This document shows positions 19,391 to 28,277 of a stretch of DNA of 64,000 bases, in pieces; positions within the stretch are counted from its first letter, which is position 1, and each line of letters starts with the position of its first letter. Origin of the DNA: Georgenia wutianyii (GTDB taxonomy: Bacteria; Actinomycetota; Actinomycetes; Actinomycetales; Actinomycetaceae); NCBI RefSeq assembly GCF_006349365.1, contig NZ_CP040899.1, positions 2,170,001 through 2,234,000 of the forward strand, in the 5' to 3' direction. The notes below the pieces were generated by a model. The model made no database searches. It worked only from the letters and a program-made list of their open reading frames with translations, and was not told the DNA's origin. Both the position numbers and the translations under genes were made by a program.

Positions 19391-20758
19391 ATGGAGAGCC
19401 TGCCGCTCCGCTCGGCGCGGGGCCGCTGGGTGGTGCTCGCCGCGACGCTCGCGTCGGCGATCGCCTTCCTCGACGGCAGCGTCGTCAACGTCGCGCTGCG
19501 TCCCATCGCGCTCGACCTCGACGCCACGCTCACCGACCTGCAGTGGGTGGTCAACGCCTACATGTTCGCCCTCGCCTCGCTCATCCTCGTCGGCGGCTCC
19601 CTCGGGGACCGGCTGGGGCGGCGTCGGGTGTTCGTCGTCGGGATCGCGTGGTTCGGGCTCGCGTCGGTCGTGTGCGGGCTGGCGCAGGGGGTCGAGCAGC
19701 TCGTCGCGGCGCGCGGGCTGCAGGGCGTCGGGGCGGCGCTGCTGACGCCGGGCAGCCTCGCCCTCATCCAGTCCCTCATCGCCGAGGAGGACCGGGCCCG
19801 CGCCATCGGCTACTGGTCGGCGTGGTCGGGCGTGGCCGGCGCCGTCGGGCCGCTGCTCGGCGGCTGGCTGGTGGAGACGCTCTCGTGGCGCTGGGTCTTC
19901 TTCGTCAACGTGCCGGTGGCGGCCGTCGTCATCGCGATCGCGGTGCTGCGGGTGCCGGAGTCGGTGCCGGCGGCCGGGCAGGGACGCTTCGACGTGCCCG
20001 GCGCGGCACTGGGCGTCCTCGCGCTCGGTGGGATCACCGTGGCGCTCACCCAGGGCGCGTGGCCCGCGGCCGTGGTGGGCGCGGTGGCCGCCGTCGTCTT
20101 CGTCGTCGTCGAGGCCCGCTCCGCACACCCGATGGTGCCGCTGGGGATGTTCGCCGACCGGACGTTCTCGGTGGTCAACGTCGCGACCTTCCTCATCTAC
20201 GCGGCGCTCACCGCCGTGACGTTCTTCCTCGTCCTCCAGCTCCAGGTGGTCGCCGGGTACGGCCCGCTCGCCGCCGGGGCCGCGACGATCCCGTTCACAC
20301 TGCTCCTGCTCGTCTTCTCCCCGCGCGTCGGCACCCTCCTCACGCGCACCGGCGCCAGGCCGCTCATGACGCTCGGCCCTGCCCTGGCCGCCGTCGGTGT
20401 CGCGCTGCTCGCCGGAATCCCCGACGACGCCGCGTACCTCACCGACGTCCTGCCCGGCGTCCTCGTCTTCGGCGCGGGCATCACCCTGCTCGTCACGCCG
20501 CTGACGGCCACCGTCCTCGCCGCCGCGCCCGCCGAGCACGTGGGACTGGCCAGCGGCGTCAACAACGCCGTCGCCCGCGCCGCGGGGCTGCTCGCGGTGG
20601 CCGCACTCCCGGCGCTCGTCGGGCTCGACGGCGAGCTCGCGGCCGACCCCTTCGGCGCGGGCTACGCGCGGGCGATGTGGTGGTGCGCGGGGCTGCTGGT
20701 CCTCGGCGCGGTGGTCTCCGGGGCGCTCCTACCCGGGAGACGCAGCCGCGCCGGGTAG
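19391..20758 (+). CDS. MFS drug efflux transporter, DHA2 (EmrB/QacA) type
   Basis: Protein of 455 residues from ATG 19391. Motif A-like GGSLGDRLGRRRVF lies after the second helix, helix 1 has FLDGSVVNVALRPIA (the D1 motif of DHA2 pumps), and motif C-like GVAGAVGPLLGGWLVE is in helix 5. About fourteen hydrophobic segments are visible, as expected for DHA2. It should export hydrophobic or cationic compounds with proton exchange. It stands alone and converges with a lipoprotein gene. The substrate cannot be read from sequence. Confidence 0.9.
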   Translation: MESLPLRSARGRWVVLAATLASAIAFLDGSVVNVALRPIALDLDATLTDLQWVVNAYMFALASLILVGGSLGDRLGRRRVFVVGIAWFGLASVVCGLAQGVEQLVAARGLQGVGAALLTPGSLALIQSLIAEEDRARAIGYWSAWSGVAGAVGPLLGGWLVETLSWRWVFFVNVPVAAVVIAIAVLRVPESVPAAGQGRFDVPGAALGVLALGGITVALTQGAWPAAVVGAVAAVVFVVVEARSAHPMVPLGMFADRTFSVVNVATFLIYAALTAVTFFLVLQLQVVAGYGPLAAGAATIPFTLLLLVFSPRVGTLLTRTGARPLMTLGPALAAVGVALLAGIPDDAAYLTDVLPGVLVFGAGITLLVTPLTATVLAAAPAEHVGLASGVNNAVARAAGLLAVAALPALVGLDGELAADPFGAGYARAMWWCAGLLVLGAVVSGALLPGRRSRAG

Positions 20759-20764
20759 GAGCGC
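20723..20764. terminator. Bidirectional terminator hairpin between convergent genes
   Basis: GCGCTCCTACCCGG (20723-20736) pairs perfectly with CCGGGTAGGAGCGC (20751-20764), giving 14 base pairs and a 14-base loop. The hairpin overlaps the last codons of the transporter gene and ends 8 bases before the converging lipoprotein gene. Confidence 0.75.
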
Positions 20765-20771
20765 TCCCGTG

Positions 20772-21383
20772 TCAGGCCGCGCCGGCCTGGTCGGCGTAGT
20801 GGTTCACGAACACCACCATGTCCTCGAGGCTGATCTGCTCGGGGGTCGCGGTGACGGTGATGACGCCGTCGGCCGTGCGCTGGTAGCAGGTGATCGAGCT
20901 ACCCGACTCGTTGGTGCCACAGCTCCCGGTGCCGGCGGCCGTGTTGTCGGTCTCGATGTACTCCACCAGCGACTCGTACGGCGAGCTGAGCACGTTGCTG
21001 TCGACGGCGATCATCACGGTGAAGCTCTCGTCGTTGTACATGCGGGCGGGGCCGGTGGACTCGTCGAGCGTGTAGGGACCGATGGCCTGCGGGGGCGTGG
21101 CCAGGGCCTCGGCGGGGATGACCGCGCCCTCGGCGGCCGGGCCGGGGTCGCTCGCGCCGAGGTCGGCGCCCGCGGCACTGTCGGTCTCGCTCTCGGCGGT
21201 GTCCTCCTCGGCCGGGGTCGTCTCCTCCGGCTCCGGGGTCGTCGGCTGCTCCGGCGTCGTCGTCTCCTCGGCCGCCGTCGTGGGCTCGGTGGCCTCACCG
21301 TCGGCCGAGTCGTCGCCGCAGCCGGTGAGGCCGATCGTGGCAAGGGCGAGGGTGGAGAGGAACACGACGTGCTTGCGGCGCAT
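20772..21383 (-). CDS. Putative lipoprotein with Thr/Glu/Pro-rich stalk
   Basis: Protein of 203 residues. The signal MRRKHVVFLSTLALATIGLTGC has a lipobox LTGC, so it should be a membrane-anchored lipoprotein. Residues about 24-75 are a low-complexity linker of Thr, Glu and Pro, a wall-spanning stalk. The C-terminal 120 residues form a small domain with two cysteines (GTGSCGTNESGSSITCYQR) that may make a disulfide. I do not recognise the family. It converges with the transporter gene and has no operon partner. Confidence 0.78.
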   Translation of the reverse strand: MRRKHVVFLSTLALATIGLTGCGDDSADGEATEPTTAAEETTTPEQPTTPEPEETTPAEEDTAESETDSAAGADLGASDPGPAAEGAVIPAEALATPPQAIGPYTLDESTGPARMYNDESFTVMIAVDSNVLSSPYESLVEYIETDNTAAGTGSCGTNESGSSITCYQRTADGVITVTATPEQISLEDMVVFVNHYADQAGAA

Positions 21384-21650
21384 GGGGGGATATTCCTTCG
21401 GTGTCAGAGCAGGTGGGCCCGCAGTCGTCTACGGGAGTAGTGCAGACCTTGGCGCATCACTCGGAGGTCCGCCACTCGGAGCCGGCGCCGGGCGATGTCG
21501 GTGCCTGCCGCTACCGTCCTGCCCAGGTCACGAGGACCAGCGCCACGCCCTCCGGCGTGCTGGTCCGGCAACCGCGCCCCGCGCACGGTGCCCCCGGAGG
21601 AAGACCCGCCCGCGCCGACCGGCGTGGGAAGAGCGAGACGAGGAGACACC

Positions 21651-22049
21651 TTGACCACCCCTGCCCCGTGCACCGTCGGCGCCTGCTGCCGCAGCTACAG
21701 CCCCGGGCACCTCATGCACCACATCCACACCGGGAAGGTCCAGAGCGCGCCGGAGGGGTGGCGCGACGGCGTCGTCCGTTCGGTCGACGAGGGCAACGTC
21801 GCCGTCGTCGACCACCCCGGCGGCGAGGGGTCGTGCGCCGTGTGGCACCACCACGACCTGTCGGTCATGTGCCCGCCCGGCACCACCGTCATGGTCAACG
21901 AGCGGTGGCACGCCCTCGCCGTCGGGCGCGTCGTCGTCAACATGCTCGTGCACGACGGCGCGGGCCCGGTCCCGTCCGTCCCGGCACGCTCCGCGCCCGG
22001 CGTCATCGTCACGCACCTCGGCACCGGCCACGGGGTCATCGCGACCTGA
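21651..22049 (+). CDS. Hypothetical protein, His/Cys-containing
   Basis: Protein of 132 residues from TTG 21651, chosen because GAGGAGA lies 4 bases upstream and the N-terminus TTPAPCTVGACCRSYSPGH starts there; the frame is open further upstream but without sequence character. The body contains CAVWHHHDLSVMCPPGTTVMVNERWHAL, with histidines and cysteines that could bind a metal. I do not recognise the family. It stands alone. Confidence 0.6.
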   Translation: MTTPAPCTVGACCRSYSPGHLMHHIHTGKVQSAPEGWRDGVVRSVDEGNVAVVDHPGGEGSCAVWHHHDLSVMCPPGTTVMVNERWHALAVGRVVVNMLVHDGAGPVPSVPARSAPGVIVTHLGTGHGVIAT

Positions 22050-22164
22050 CGCGGCTCCCCCGGCTCGCCGTGTCGGCCCCGGCCGATAGCATCCGGGTCT
22101 CAGCCCGCCCCGGCGGCCAGGACGGCCGCCGCGGGCGAAGGCTGGGTTCCGATGAGGGAAGCAC

Positions 22165-24345
22165 ATGAAACCGGGGGGTTCAACGATGAAGTCAGCCCAT
22201 GCGGTCCTTGCCGCACTCGTCCTGGCCGGTCTGCCGGCCGCAGCCCACGCCGACCCGCCGGAAGGCCGCGACGGTCCGCCGCTGCGTGCGCTGGAGATCG
22301 AGGTGGTCTCCAGCCTGCCGGAGTTCGTCAGCGGCGGTGACGCGCTGATCGAGATCTCGGCGCCGCCGGGAGTTGCGCCACCGCACGTGCGGATCTCGGT
22401 GGACGGAGAGCGCCGCGACGTCGACCTCGAGTGGTCCGGCGACCGGCGCACGCTCGTCGGCGTCGTCGACGGGCTCGAGCTCGGCGCGCAGACGATCACG
22501 GCCTCCGCACCGCGCGGGCGGGAGGCGAGCGTCGAGGTGGTCAACCACCCCGCCGAGGGCCCGCTGTTCTCCGGCCCGCACGAGCAGCCGTTCATCTGCC
22601 AGACGCAGGACTTCACGCTCCCGGTGATCGGGGGCAACCTCGGCGCGGCGCTCGACGAGAACTGCTCGACGACCACCCGCGTCGACCACTTCTACCGGAC
22701 CACGGGCGGTGAGTACGTGCCGTGGCCGGTGGACGCGCGCCGCTACCCCGCCGACCTCGCCCGCACGACGACGTCGGACGGCGAGCGCGTCCCGTTCATC
22801 GTCCGGATGGAGACCGGCACCGCCAACCGCGGGATCTACCAGCACACGGTGCTGCACGACCCGCTCCGCGAGAAGGACCCCTCCCCCGCGCACCGACCCA
22901 AGGGCTGGAACGGACGGGCGATCTACACCCTCGGCGGCGGCTGCACCGGCGGCTGGTTCCGCCAGGGCGAGACGACCGGCGGGGTGACCGACGCGTGGAT
23001 GCTCGGCCAGGGGTACGCCGTCGTCTCCTCGAGCCTCAACGTCTTCGGGCAGAACTGCAGCGACCTGCTCGCCTCGGAGACGGCCGCGATGACCAAGGAG
23101 AAGTTCATCGAGGTCTACGGGCGCGAAGACTTCACCATCGGGTTCGGCTGCTCGGGCGGCAGCTACCAGGCCCACCAGACGGCCGACAACTACCCGGGCA
23201 TCTTCGACGGGATCGTCGTGGGCTGCTCCTTCCCCGAGGTCGGGTTCGGCACCGTCAACTTCATCACCGACGCCCGGCTGCTCAACAACTACTTCACCGA
23301 CCCCGCGCTCGCGTGGACCGACGAGCAGAAGCGCGCCGTCACCGGCTTCGCCAACCTCGCGACCATGCCGAACGTCGCGGGCGGCGCCCAGCGGATCGAC
23401 CCGACGGCGTTCTGCCCCAGCGTGCTGCCCGTTGAGCTGCGCTACCACCCGACCGACAACCCCGGCGGGGCGCGCTGCGACGTCTACGACCACACCGTCA
23501 ACGCCTACGGACGCGACCCCGAGACCGGGTTCGCGCTGCGGCCGCTGGACAACGAGGGCATCCAGTACGGGCTGCAGGCCCTGGAGGACGGTGTCATCAC
23601 GCCCGAGCAGTTCCTCGACCTCAACGAGCAGGTCGGCGGGTACGACCACGACGGCAAGTTCCGCGCCGAGCGCTCCGAGGCCGACATGCCGGCCGTCGAG
23701 GCGGCCTACCGCACCGGGCGGCTCACCAGCGGCGGCGGCGGGCTGGCGAGCACGCCGATCATCGACTACCGCGCCTACAGCGACGACCTGCCGAACGGGG
23801 ACATCCACGTCCGCTACCACTCCAACTCCATGCGCGAGCGGCTGCGTGAGGTCAACGGCAGCGTGGTCAACCACGTGAGCCTGCTCGAGGACAACCGCTA
23901 CGGCGGGTTCAGCACCGCCAGCCCGCTGCTGCGCCACGCCGTCACCCAGATGGACGCCTGGCTCTCCCAGCTCGACGTGGCGGGCGACGAGCGGCCGACG
24001 CTGGAGGAGATCGGCGAGACCCGGCCCGCAGCGCTCGTCGAGGGCTGCATGACGCGCGACGCGAGCCCGACGTTCATCGCCGAGCCGCTCGACCGCGACC
24101 CGGCGACCGAGTGCGAGCAGCTCTACCCCTCGGCCAGCTTCCCGCGTGAGGTGGCCGGGGAGAGCGTGCAGGCCGACGTCATCAAGTGCCAGACCCGTGA
24201 GCCTCGGCGTGAGGACTACGGGGTGGAGTTCACCGACGCCGAGTGGGCGCGGCTGACCGAGGTCTTCGCGGATGGGGTGTGTGACTACTCCGTGCCGGGA
24301 CAGGCACAGCAGGGCCTGGCCGGGACCTGGTTGCGGATCGGTTGA
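22165..24345 (+). CDS. Secreted DUF6351-family, tannase-like alpha/beta hydrolase
   Basis: Protein of 726 residues. An N-terminal signal peptide (hydrophobic AVLAALVLAGLPAAAHA) is followed by a beta-sandwich-like domain starting LEIEVVSSLPEFVSGGDALIEI, typical of DUF6351. The C-terminal part carries GFGCSGGSYQAHQTADNYPGIFDGIVVGC, close to the nucleophile region of tannase/feruloyl esterase folds (GCSxGG...FDGIVAG), so the Ser after Cys is the likely nucleophile. Many Cys residues suggest disulfides, in keeping with export. ATG 22165 has GAGGGA upstream; ATG 22186 is an alternative start for the signal peptide. The substrate is unknown; an ester or depolymerase role is inferred. Confidence 0.83.
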   Translation: MKPGGSTMKSAHAVLAALVLAGLPAAAHADPPEGRDGPPLRALEIEVVSSLPEFVSGGDALIEISAPPGVAPPHVRISVDGERRDVDLEWSGDRRTLVGVVDGLELGAQTITASAPRGREASVEVVNHPAEGPLFSGPHEQPFICQTQDFTLPVIGGNLGAALDENCSTTTRVDHFYRTTGGEYVPWPVDARRYPADLARTTTSDGERVPFIVRMETGTANRGIYQHTVLHDPLREKDPSPAHRPKGWNGRAIYTLGGGCTGGWFRQGETTGGVTDAWMLGQGYAVVSSSLNVFGQNCSDLLASETAAMTKEKFIEVYGREDFTIGFGCSGGSYQAHQTADNYPGIFDGIVVGCSFPEVGFGTVNFITDARLLNNYFTDPALAWTDEQKRAVTGFANLATMPNVAGGAQRIDPTAFCPSVLPVELRYHPTDNPGGARCDVYDHTVNAYGRDPETGFALRPLDNEGIQYGLQALEDGVITPEQFLDLNEQVGGYDHDGKFRAERSEADMPAVEAAYRTGRLTSGGGGLASTPIIDYRAYSDDLPNGDIHVRYHSNSMRERLREVNGSVVNHVSLLEDNRYGGFSTASPLLRHAVTQMDAWLSQLDVAGDERPTLEEIGETRPAALVEGCMTRDASPTFIAEPLDRDPATECEQLYPSASFPREVAGESVQADVIKCQTREPRREDYGVEFTDAEWARLTEVFADGVCDYSVPGQAQQGLAGTWLRIG

Positions 24346-24360
24346 GGCCGGCCGGCGCGT

Positions 24361-24390
24361 CGTCGGGGAGCGCGAGGCTGCTCCCCGACG
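24361..24390. terminator. Terminator hairpin after the DUF6351 gene
   Basis: CGTCGGGGAGC (24361-24371) pairs with GCTCCCCGACG (24380-24390), 11 base pairs with an 8-base loop, between two converging genes. Confidence 0.7.
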
Positions 24391-24408
24391 GCGCGCGGGA
24401 CAGACGCT

Positions 24409-25248
24409 CTAGTGGATGACCAAGGGAGGAGACCCGCACAGCTGCACCGCCGGCACGTGCGTGGACAGCAGCGCGAGCGTGGCGTCCACCCGGTTGGAGA
24501 TCTGCCACGACCACATCCACACGAGGAGACGACGTCCCGGCTGCATCCGGACGATGACCGGTGCCAGCGGGATGGGCCCAAAGCCGCCGGGCAGCGCCGG
24601 GCTCGACGCGCTGGCGAACGCGCCCTTGCCCGTGCCGCCCTGCAGCAGACCGGCGCCGTGGACGTCCCACAGGCGGACCTGTCGAGTGAAGACGGGGGTC
24701 GAGTCCCCGTCTGCGTAGATGGTGACGCCCAGCCCGCCGAAGCTCCGCCAGTCCGGGGCTTCCGCCGCGGCGAACCAGGAGAACTCGTAGGTGCCCTGGG
24801 GCGTGATGCTCATGTCGACCTCGGCCGGTGAGCTCAGGTAGAACCCGACGCCGCCCGCGGCCTGGCCCTCCGTGCCGATGCTGACGACCTTTCCGTCGTG
24901 CTTGGCGCCGAACCCGAAGGCCGTGCCCTCGCTGTACTCGACATCGTACGGGGTACCGATCAGTCGGCACCCCGTGCCGATGGTGAACTGGACGTCTCGT
25001 ACGGCGACGCCGACACCGATCCGCTCCTCGAGGCGGTGGAGCACCGTCGTGCGCAGCATGCTGCCGTGGATGCCGAGGCGCTCGTCCGCGGCCTGCGGAG
25101 CATCGACCTCCCGAGTCAGCCGTGCCAGCTCACCCCTGATGTGCTCGTTGAACACACCAACGTCGTTGTCCCGGGTGTCGCGTCCAGGAACCTCACGCTC
25201 GAGCGCGAGGACGTCATCTCGTCCGAACAGCCGTGCCAGATCCTCCAT
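24409..25248 (-). CDS. Hypothetical protein
   Basis: Protein of 279 residues starting MEDLARLFGRDDVLALE at ATG 25248, with GAGGGGAA just upstream. There is no signal peptide or membrane segment. The first 75 residues are charged and helical (EHIRGELARLTREVD, LRTTVLHRLEERIG); the rest is rich in Gly, Ser and aromatic residues with beta character (GGVGFYLSSPAEVDMSITPQGTYEFSWFAA). The layout, helical region then beta-sandwich, recalls surface or phage-like proteins, but I do not recognise it. It has no operon partner. Confidence 0.6.
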   Translation of the reverse strand: MEDLARLFGRDDVLALEREVPGRDTRDNDVGVFNEHIRGELARLTREVDAPQAADERLGIHGSMLRTTVLHRLEERIGVGVAVRDVQFTIGTGCRLIGTPYDVEYSEGTAFGFGAKHDGKVVSIGTEGQAAGGVGFYLSSPAEVDMSITPQGTYEFSWFAAAEAPDWRSFGGLGVTIYADGDSTPVFTRQVRLWDVHGAGLLQGGTGKGAFASASSPALPGGFGPIPLAPVIVRMQPGRRLLVWMWSWQISNRVDATLALLSTHVPAVQLCGSPPLVIH

Positions 25249-25524
25249 GATGGTTCCCCTCCACAGGGGTACGCCCGCGACTCGTCACCGCCGGTGAGAC
25301 GGTTGGGTATCGGCTCCTGGACCAGTGCCGAGGAATGCCCGCGAAAGAGGTCGGCGACGTCAGGCCAACACCTGCCACGTTAGACCTCCAGCGAGGAGGG
25401 GTCGAGGTCTTACCGCCGGCAGGGACCGACTTCCTCCCCCCTTCTCCGCGGGGACGCTCCGGTCGCGGCGGTCATGACCCCATGTTTCGGTGGACCCCCA
25501 CCCACCAGTCCGAGGAGGACCCCG

Positions 25525-26007
25525 ATGACCGACGACGGAACCAAGAAGATCGCCGAGCTCGTCAAGGACGCCGGAATCGCGATGTTCACGACCGTGGACG
25601 CGGACCACCGCCTGGTGAGCCGGCCGATGGGCCTGCAGGAGGTCGAGTTCGACGGCGACCTGTGGTTCTTCGCCGACGACCGCTCCGACACGGTCGCCGA
25701 GGTCTCGGCCAACCCGTCGGTCAATGTCTCCTTCAGCACGCGCGGCTCGTGGGTCTCGGTCACCGGTGACTGCGAGGTCGTGCGCGACCGCGACCGCGCC
25801 GAGCAGCTGTGGAGCAGTTCGGTCGAGGCGTGGTTCCCCGACGGCCCCACCACCCCCGGCGTCGTCCTGCTCAAGGTGCACGCCCACGCCGCCCAGTACT
25901 GGGACGTGCCCGGCGCCAAGGTCGTCCAGCTCTTCAGCCTGGTGAAGGCGAAGGTCACCGGGCAGCGCTTCGAGGGCGGGGAGTCGGGCACCGTCGAGCT
26001 CGACTGA
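25525..26007 (+). CDS. Pyridoxamine 5'-phosphate oxidase-fold protein (general stress protein 26 type)
   Basis: Protein of 160 residues from ATG 25525, with GAGGAGG 7 bases upstream. The sequence IAMFTTVDADHRLVSRPMGLQEVEFDGDLWFFADDRSDTV is characteristic of the split-barrel PNPOx-like family that includes B. subtilis YdaG (GsiB-type stress protein 26). Such proteins bind FMN or F420. A role in redox or stress response is inferred. The sulfurtransferase gene follows 33 bases later and may be co-transcribed. Confidence 0.85.
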   Translation: MTDDGTKKIAELVKDAGIAMFTTVDADHRLVSRPMGLQEVEFDGDLWFFADDRSDTVAEVSANPSVNVSFSTRGSWVSVTGDCEVVRDRDRAEQLWSSSVEAWFPDGPTTPGVVLLKVHAHAAQYWDVPGAKVVQLFSLVKAKVTGQRFEGGESGTVELD

Positions 26008-26040
26008 CGCCCGGCCGCCGCACCGTGCCACAGTGAGCGC

Positions 26041-26862
26041 ATGAGCGCGCTTGTCAGCCCCGAGCAGCTGCGGTCCGAGCAGGAGGCCATGCTCCTCCTC
26101 GACGTCCGCTGGACGCTCGCCGGGCCGGATCGCGAGGGCTACCGCGCCGGGCACCTGCCCGGCGCGGTGTTCTGCGACCTCGACGCCGACCTCGCCGCCC
26201 CGCCCGGCCCCGGCGGCCGTCACCCCCTGCCCGACCGCGCCGCGCTCGCCGAGGCGTTCCGGCGGCTCGGGGTCGGCCCGGACACCCGCGTCGTCGTGTA
26301 CGACGGCGGCGTGGCGGCCGCCGCTGCGCGCGCGTGGTGGTGCCTGCGCTGGCTGGGCCACGAGGACGTGGGCGTGCTCGACGGCGGGCTCCCCGCGTGG
26401 GTCGCCGCCGGCGGCCCGCTCGAGACGGGCGACGTAACCCCCACGCCCGCGCCGTCGTCGCCCGCGTCCTCCACCGGCGACCTGCCCACCGTCGACGCCG
26501 ACGACGTCGCTGCCGGCCGCGTCGGCGTCCTCCTCGACGCCCGCGCCCCGGAGCGGTTCCGCGGCGAGAGCGAGCCGGTGGACCCTGTCGCCGGCCACAT
26601 CCCCGGCGCGCGCTCCCTGCCGACCTCCCGGCTCCTCGACGGCGCCGGCCGCTACCTCCCCGCGCCCGCCCTGCGCGAGCTCTTCGCCTCGGTGGGAGCC
26701 GACGGCGACGAGCCGGTCGCGGCCTACTGCGGGTCGGGCGTCACCGCGGCCCAGCTCGTCCTCGCCGCGCACGAGGCGGGGATCACCGCCGCCCTGTACC
26801 CCGGCTCCTGGTCGCACTGGATCACCGACCCCAGCCGCCCCGTCGCCACCGGACCGGCCTGA
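26041..26862 (+). CDS. Sulfurtransferase (3-mercaptopyruvate/thiosulfate type), two rhodanese domains
   Basis: Protein of 273 residues with an N-terminal inactive rhodanese domain (LLLDVRWTL, YRAGHLPGAVFCDLD) and a C-terminal active one (LLDARAPERFRGE, AGHIPGARSLP). The catalytic loop is CGSGVT, whose Cys carries the sulfane sulfur; CGSGVT rather than CRKGVT points to 3-mercaptopyruvate as donor, as in E. coli SseA. Cytoplasmic; roles in cysteine breakdown and sulfur transfer are known for the family. Confidence 0.9.
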   Translation: MSALVSPEQLRSEQEAMLLLDVRWTLAGPDREGYRAGHLPGAVFCDLDADLAAPPGPGGRHPLPDRAALAEAFRRLGVGPDTRVVVYDGGVAAAAARAWWCLRWLGHEDVGVLDGGLPAWVAAGGPLETGDVTPTPAPSSPASSTGDLPTVDADDVAAGRVGVLLDARAPERFRGESEPVDPVAGHIPGARSLPTSRLLDGAGRYLPAPALRELFASVGADGDEPVAAYCGSGVTAAQLVLAAHEAGITAALYPGSWSHWITDPSRPVATGPA

Positions 26863-26971
26863 GCGAACGGCGCGGCGTACCTGCCCTCGGCGGCACTGAC
26901 GGTCTGGACGCCGGCGTCCGGAGTCCCGCTGTCACATCACGACACGTCTGTATACACGTGCCGATAACGTG

Positions 26972-26995
26972 AGGGTGGCCATCGACGGCCACCCT
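26972..26995. terminator. Hairpin downstream of the sulfurtransferase gene
   Basis: AGGGTGGCC (26972-26980), loop ATCGAC, GGCCACCCT (26987-26995): nine perfect pairs. It lies about 110 bases after the sulfurtransferase stop and 26 before the start of the next gene, so it could end the upstream transcript or act in the 5' leader of the lipoprotein gene. Confidence 0.55.
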
Positions 26996-27020
26996 CCATC
27001 GTTCAGAGAGGCACGGATCC

Positions 27021-27761
27021 GTGCGCAGAATCCCCCTTGCCCTGTCCCTCGTCGCGCTGCTCTCACTGTCCGCGTGCGGCACCGAGGACACCACCCAGCA
27101 GCCGGCCGAGACGGTCACCGCCACGGCCGCTCCCACGAAGGAGGAGAAGCCCTCCCCCTCCCCCGCCCCGGTGAAGGAGAGCCCGGCGGCAACCGAGGAC
27201 GCGTCCGAGGAGCTCGCCGACGGGATCGTCATCAGGGAGGCAGGGGTCGGACAGGAGGGCGAGTACGCCCGGGCGGTCGCCCTGGTCGAGACCCGCGGGT
27301 ACGTCGGTGAGTTCCTCACCGTCCACTTCAACGTCTTCGACGCCGACGACGAGCTGATCGCCTCCGGCGAGCAGGTCGAGGTGATCGCCAGCGAGGCGGG
27401 CACGTTCGCCGTCGGGACGATGGTCGACGTCGGCGCCGCGCGGGCCGCTCGGGTGGAGGCGACCCACGCCATCAGCGACTACGGCATGGGCGGCAAGGCG
27501 CTCCCCACGATCGAGCCGGCCCCGGTCACCCTCGGGGACTACGGCCTGGCAACCATCCGGCTCACGAACCCGACGTCGGAGCCGTGGGAGAACCTGCGCA
27601 TCGGGATCGTCTGCCGGAACGCCGAGGGCGCCATCGTCGGCGGAGGGGACTCCTACCCCAGCCTCGTCCCTGCCAACGCGGAGTCGATGGCCGACGGATA
27701 CGTCATCGCCGGCGACGGCGTCACCGAGTGCACCGCCTACCCCCAGCACACCACCTGGTGA
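27021..27761 (+). CDS. Putative lipoprotein with FxLYD-like C-terminal domain
   Basis: Protein of 246 residues from GTG 27021. The signal MRRIPLALSLVALLSLSAC has the lipobox LSAC, so the protein should be anchored in the membrane. A Thr/Pro/Glu-rich linker (about 22-65) leads to two beta-type segments; the second (TIRLTNPTSEPWENLRIGIVCRNAEGAIVGGGD) looks like the FxLYD domain of Gram-positive surface proteins. Function unknown. A strong hairpin follows the gene. Confidence 0.75.
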   Translation: MRRIPLALSLVALLSLSACGTEDTTQQPAETVTATAAPTKEEKPSPSPAPVKESPAATEDASEELADGIVIREAGVGQEGEYARAVALVETRGYVGEFLTVHFNVFDADDELIASGEQVEVIASEAGTFAVGTMVDVGAARAARVEATHAISDYGMGGKALPTIEPAPVTLGDYGLATIRLTNPTSEPWENLRIGIVCRNAEGAIVGGGDSYPSLVPANAESMADGYVIAGDGVTECTAYPQHTTW

Positions 27762-27874
27762 CCCTCAGGCAAGCCGTGGGCAGCGACGTTGCCCGGCGCC
27801 CTCTCGTATGCAGATCCCGCCGGCGATGGGAATGACGGAGGCGGCCGGGAGACGGGTTGGTGCACCCGCGCGCG

Positions 27875-27913
27875 GACGTCAGACTGCCCCGCGAGGTGGG
27901 GCAGTCTGACGTC
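27875..27913. terminator. Perfect 16-bp hairpin, bidirectional terminator
   Basis: GACGTCAGACTGCCCC (27875-27890), loop GCGAGGT, GGGGCAGTCTGACGTC (27898-27913). The stem is perfect and lies between the converging lipoprotein gene and the gene for the small Cys protein. Confidence 0.8.
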
Positions 27914-27974
27914 TCCCGACGTCGTACCCCGCCCACAGCCCCGGACCGCCCCGGACCGCCCCGGACCGGTCATC

Positions 27975-28277
27975 TCACGGCCGCGGGTCGACCCGCTTCC
28001 ACCGCTTCTCCCCGCGGCGCGCGCCCATGCCGGCGGCACATCGCGGACACACGGCGGTGACGGCGTCGGCCCGGCTGCCGGTGGCCGGCTGGACCTCCGC
28101 CCAGGCCACGTGCGGGAAACGCAGGAGCGGCTCCCGGCTCAGCGCGAGGCCGCACACCGTCTGGTTGGTCGCCGGCACCCACGCGTGGACCTCCCCGGCG
28201 GGAGCCCGGATCCCGTCGAGGTCGGGCGACTGGTCCGTCGCCACGACCGCCGCCGTCCTCGGGACCCGCTGCCTCAC
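27975..28277 (-). CDS. Small conserved-looking protein with Cys pairs, downstream of zwf
   Basis: Protein of 100 residues whose ATG (28277) overlaps the zwf stop by four bases (ATGA), strong evidence for a real, coupled gene. It contains NQTVCGLAL and AVTAVCPRCAAGMGARRGEKRWKRV, that is one Cys plus a CPRC pair and a histidine-containing middle (EVHAW, LRFPHVAWAEV), which could bind zinc. The basic C-terminus suggests nucleic-acid or protein contact. I do not recognise the family. A role tied to glucose-6-phosphate dehydrogenase is possible but not shown. Confidence 0.72.
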   Translation of the reverse strand: MRQRVPRTAAVVATDQSPDLDGIRAPAGEVHAWVPATNQTVCGLALSREPLLRFPHVAWAEVQPATGSRADAVTAVCPRCAAGMGARRGEKRWKRVDPRP

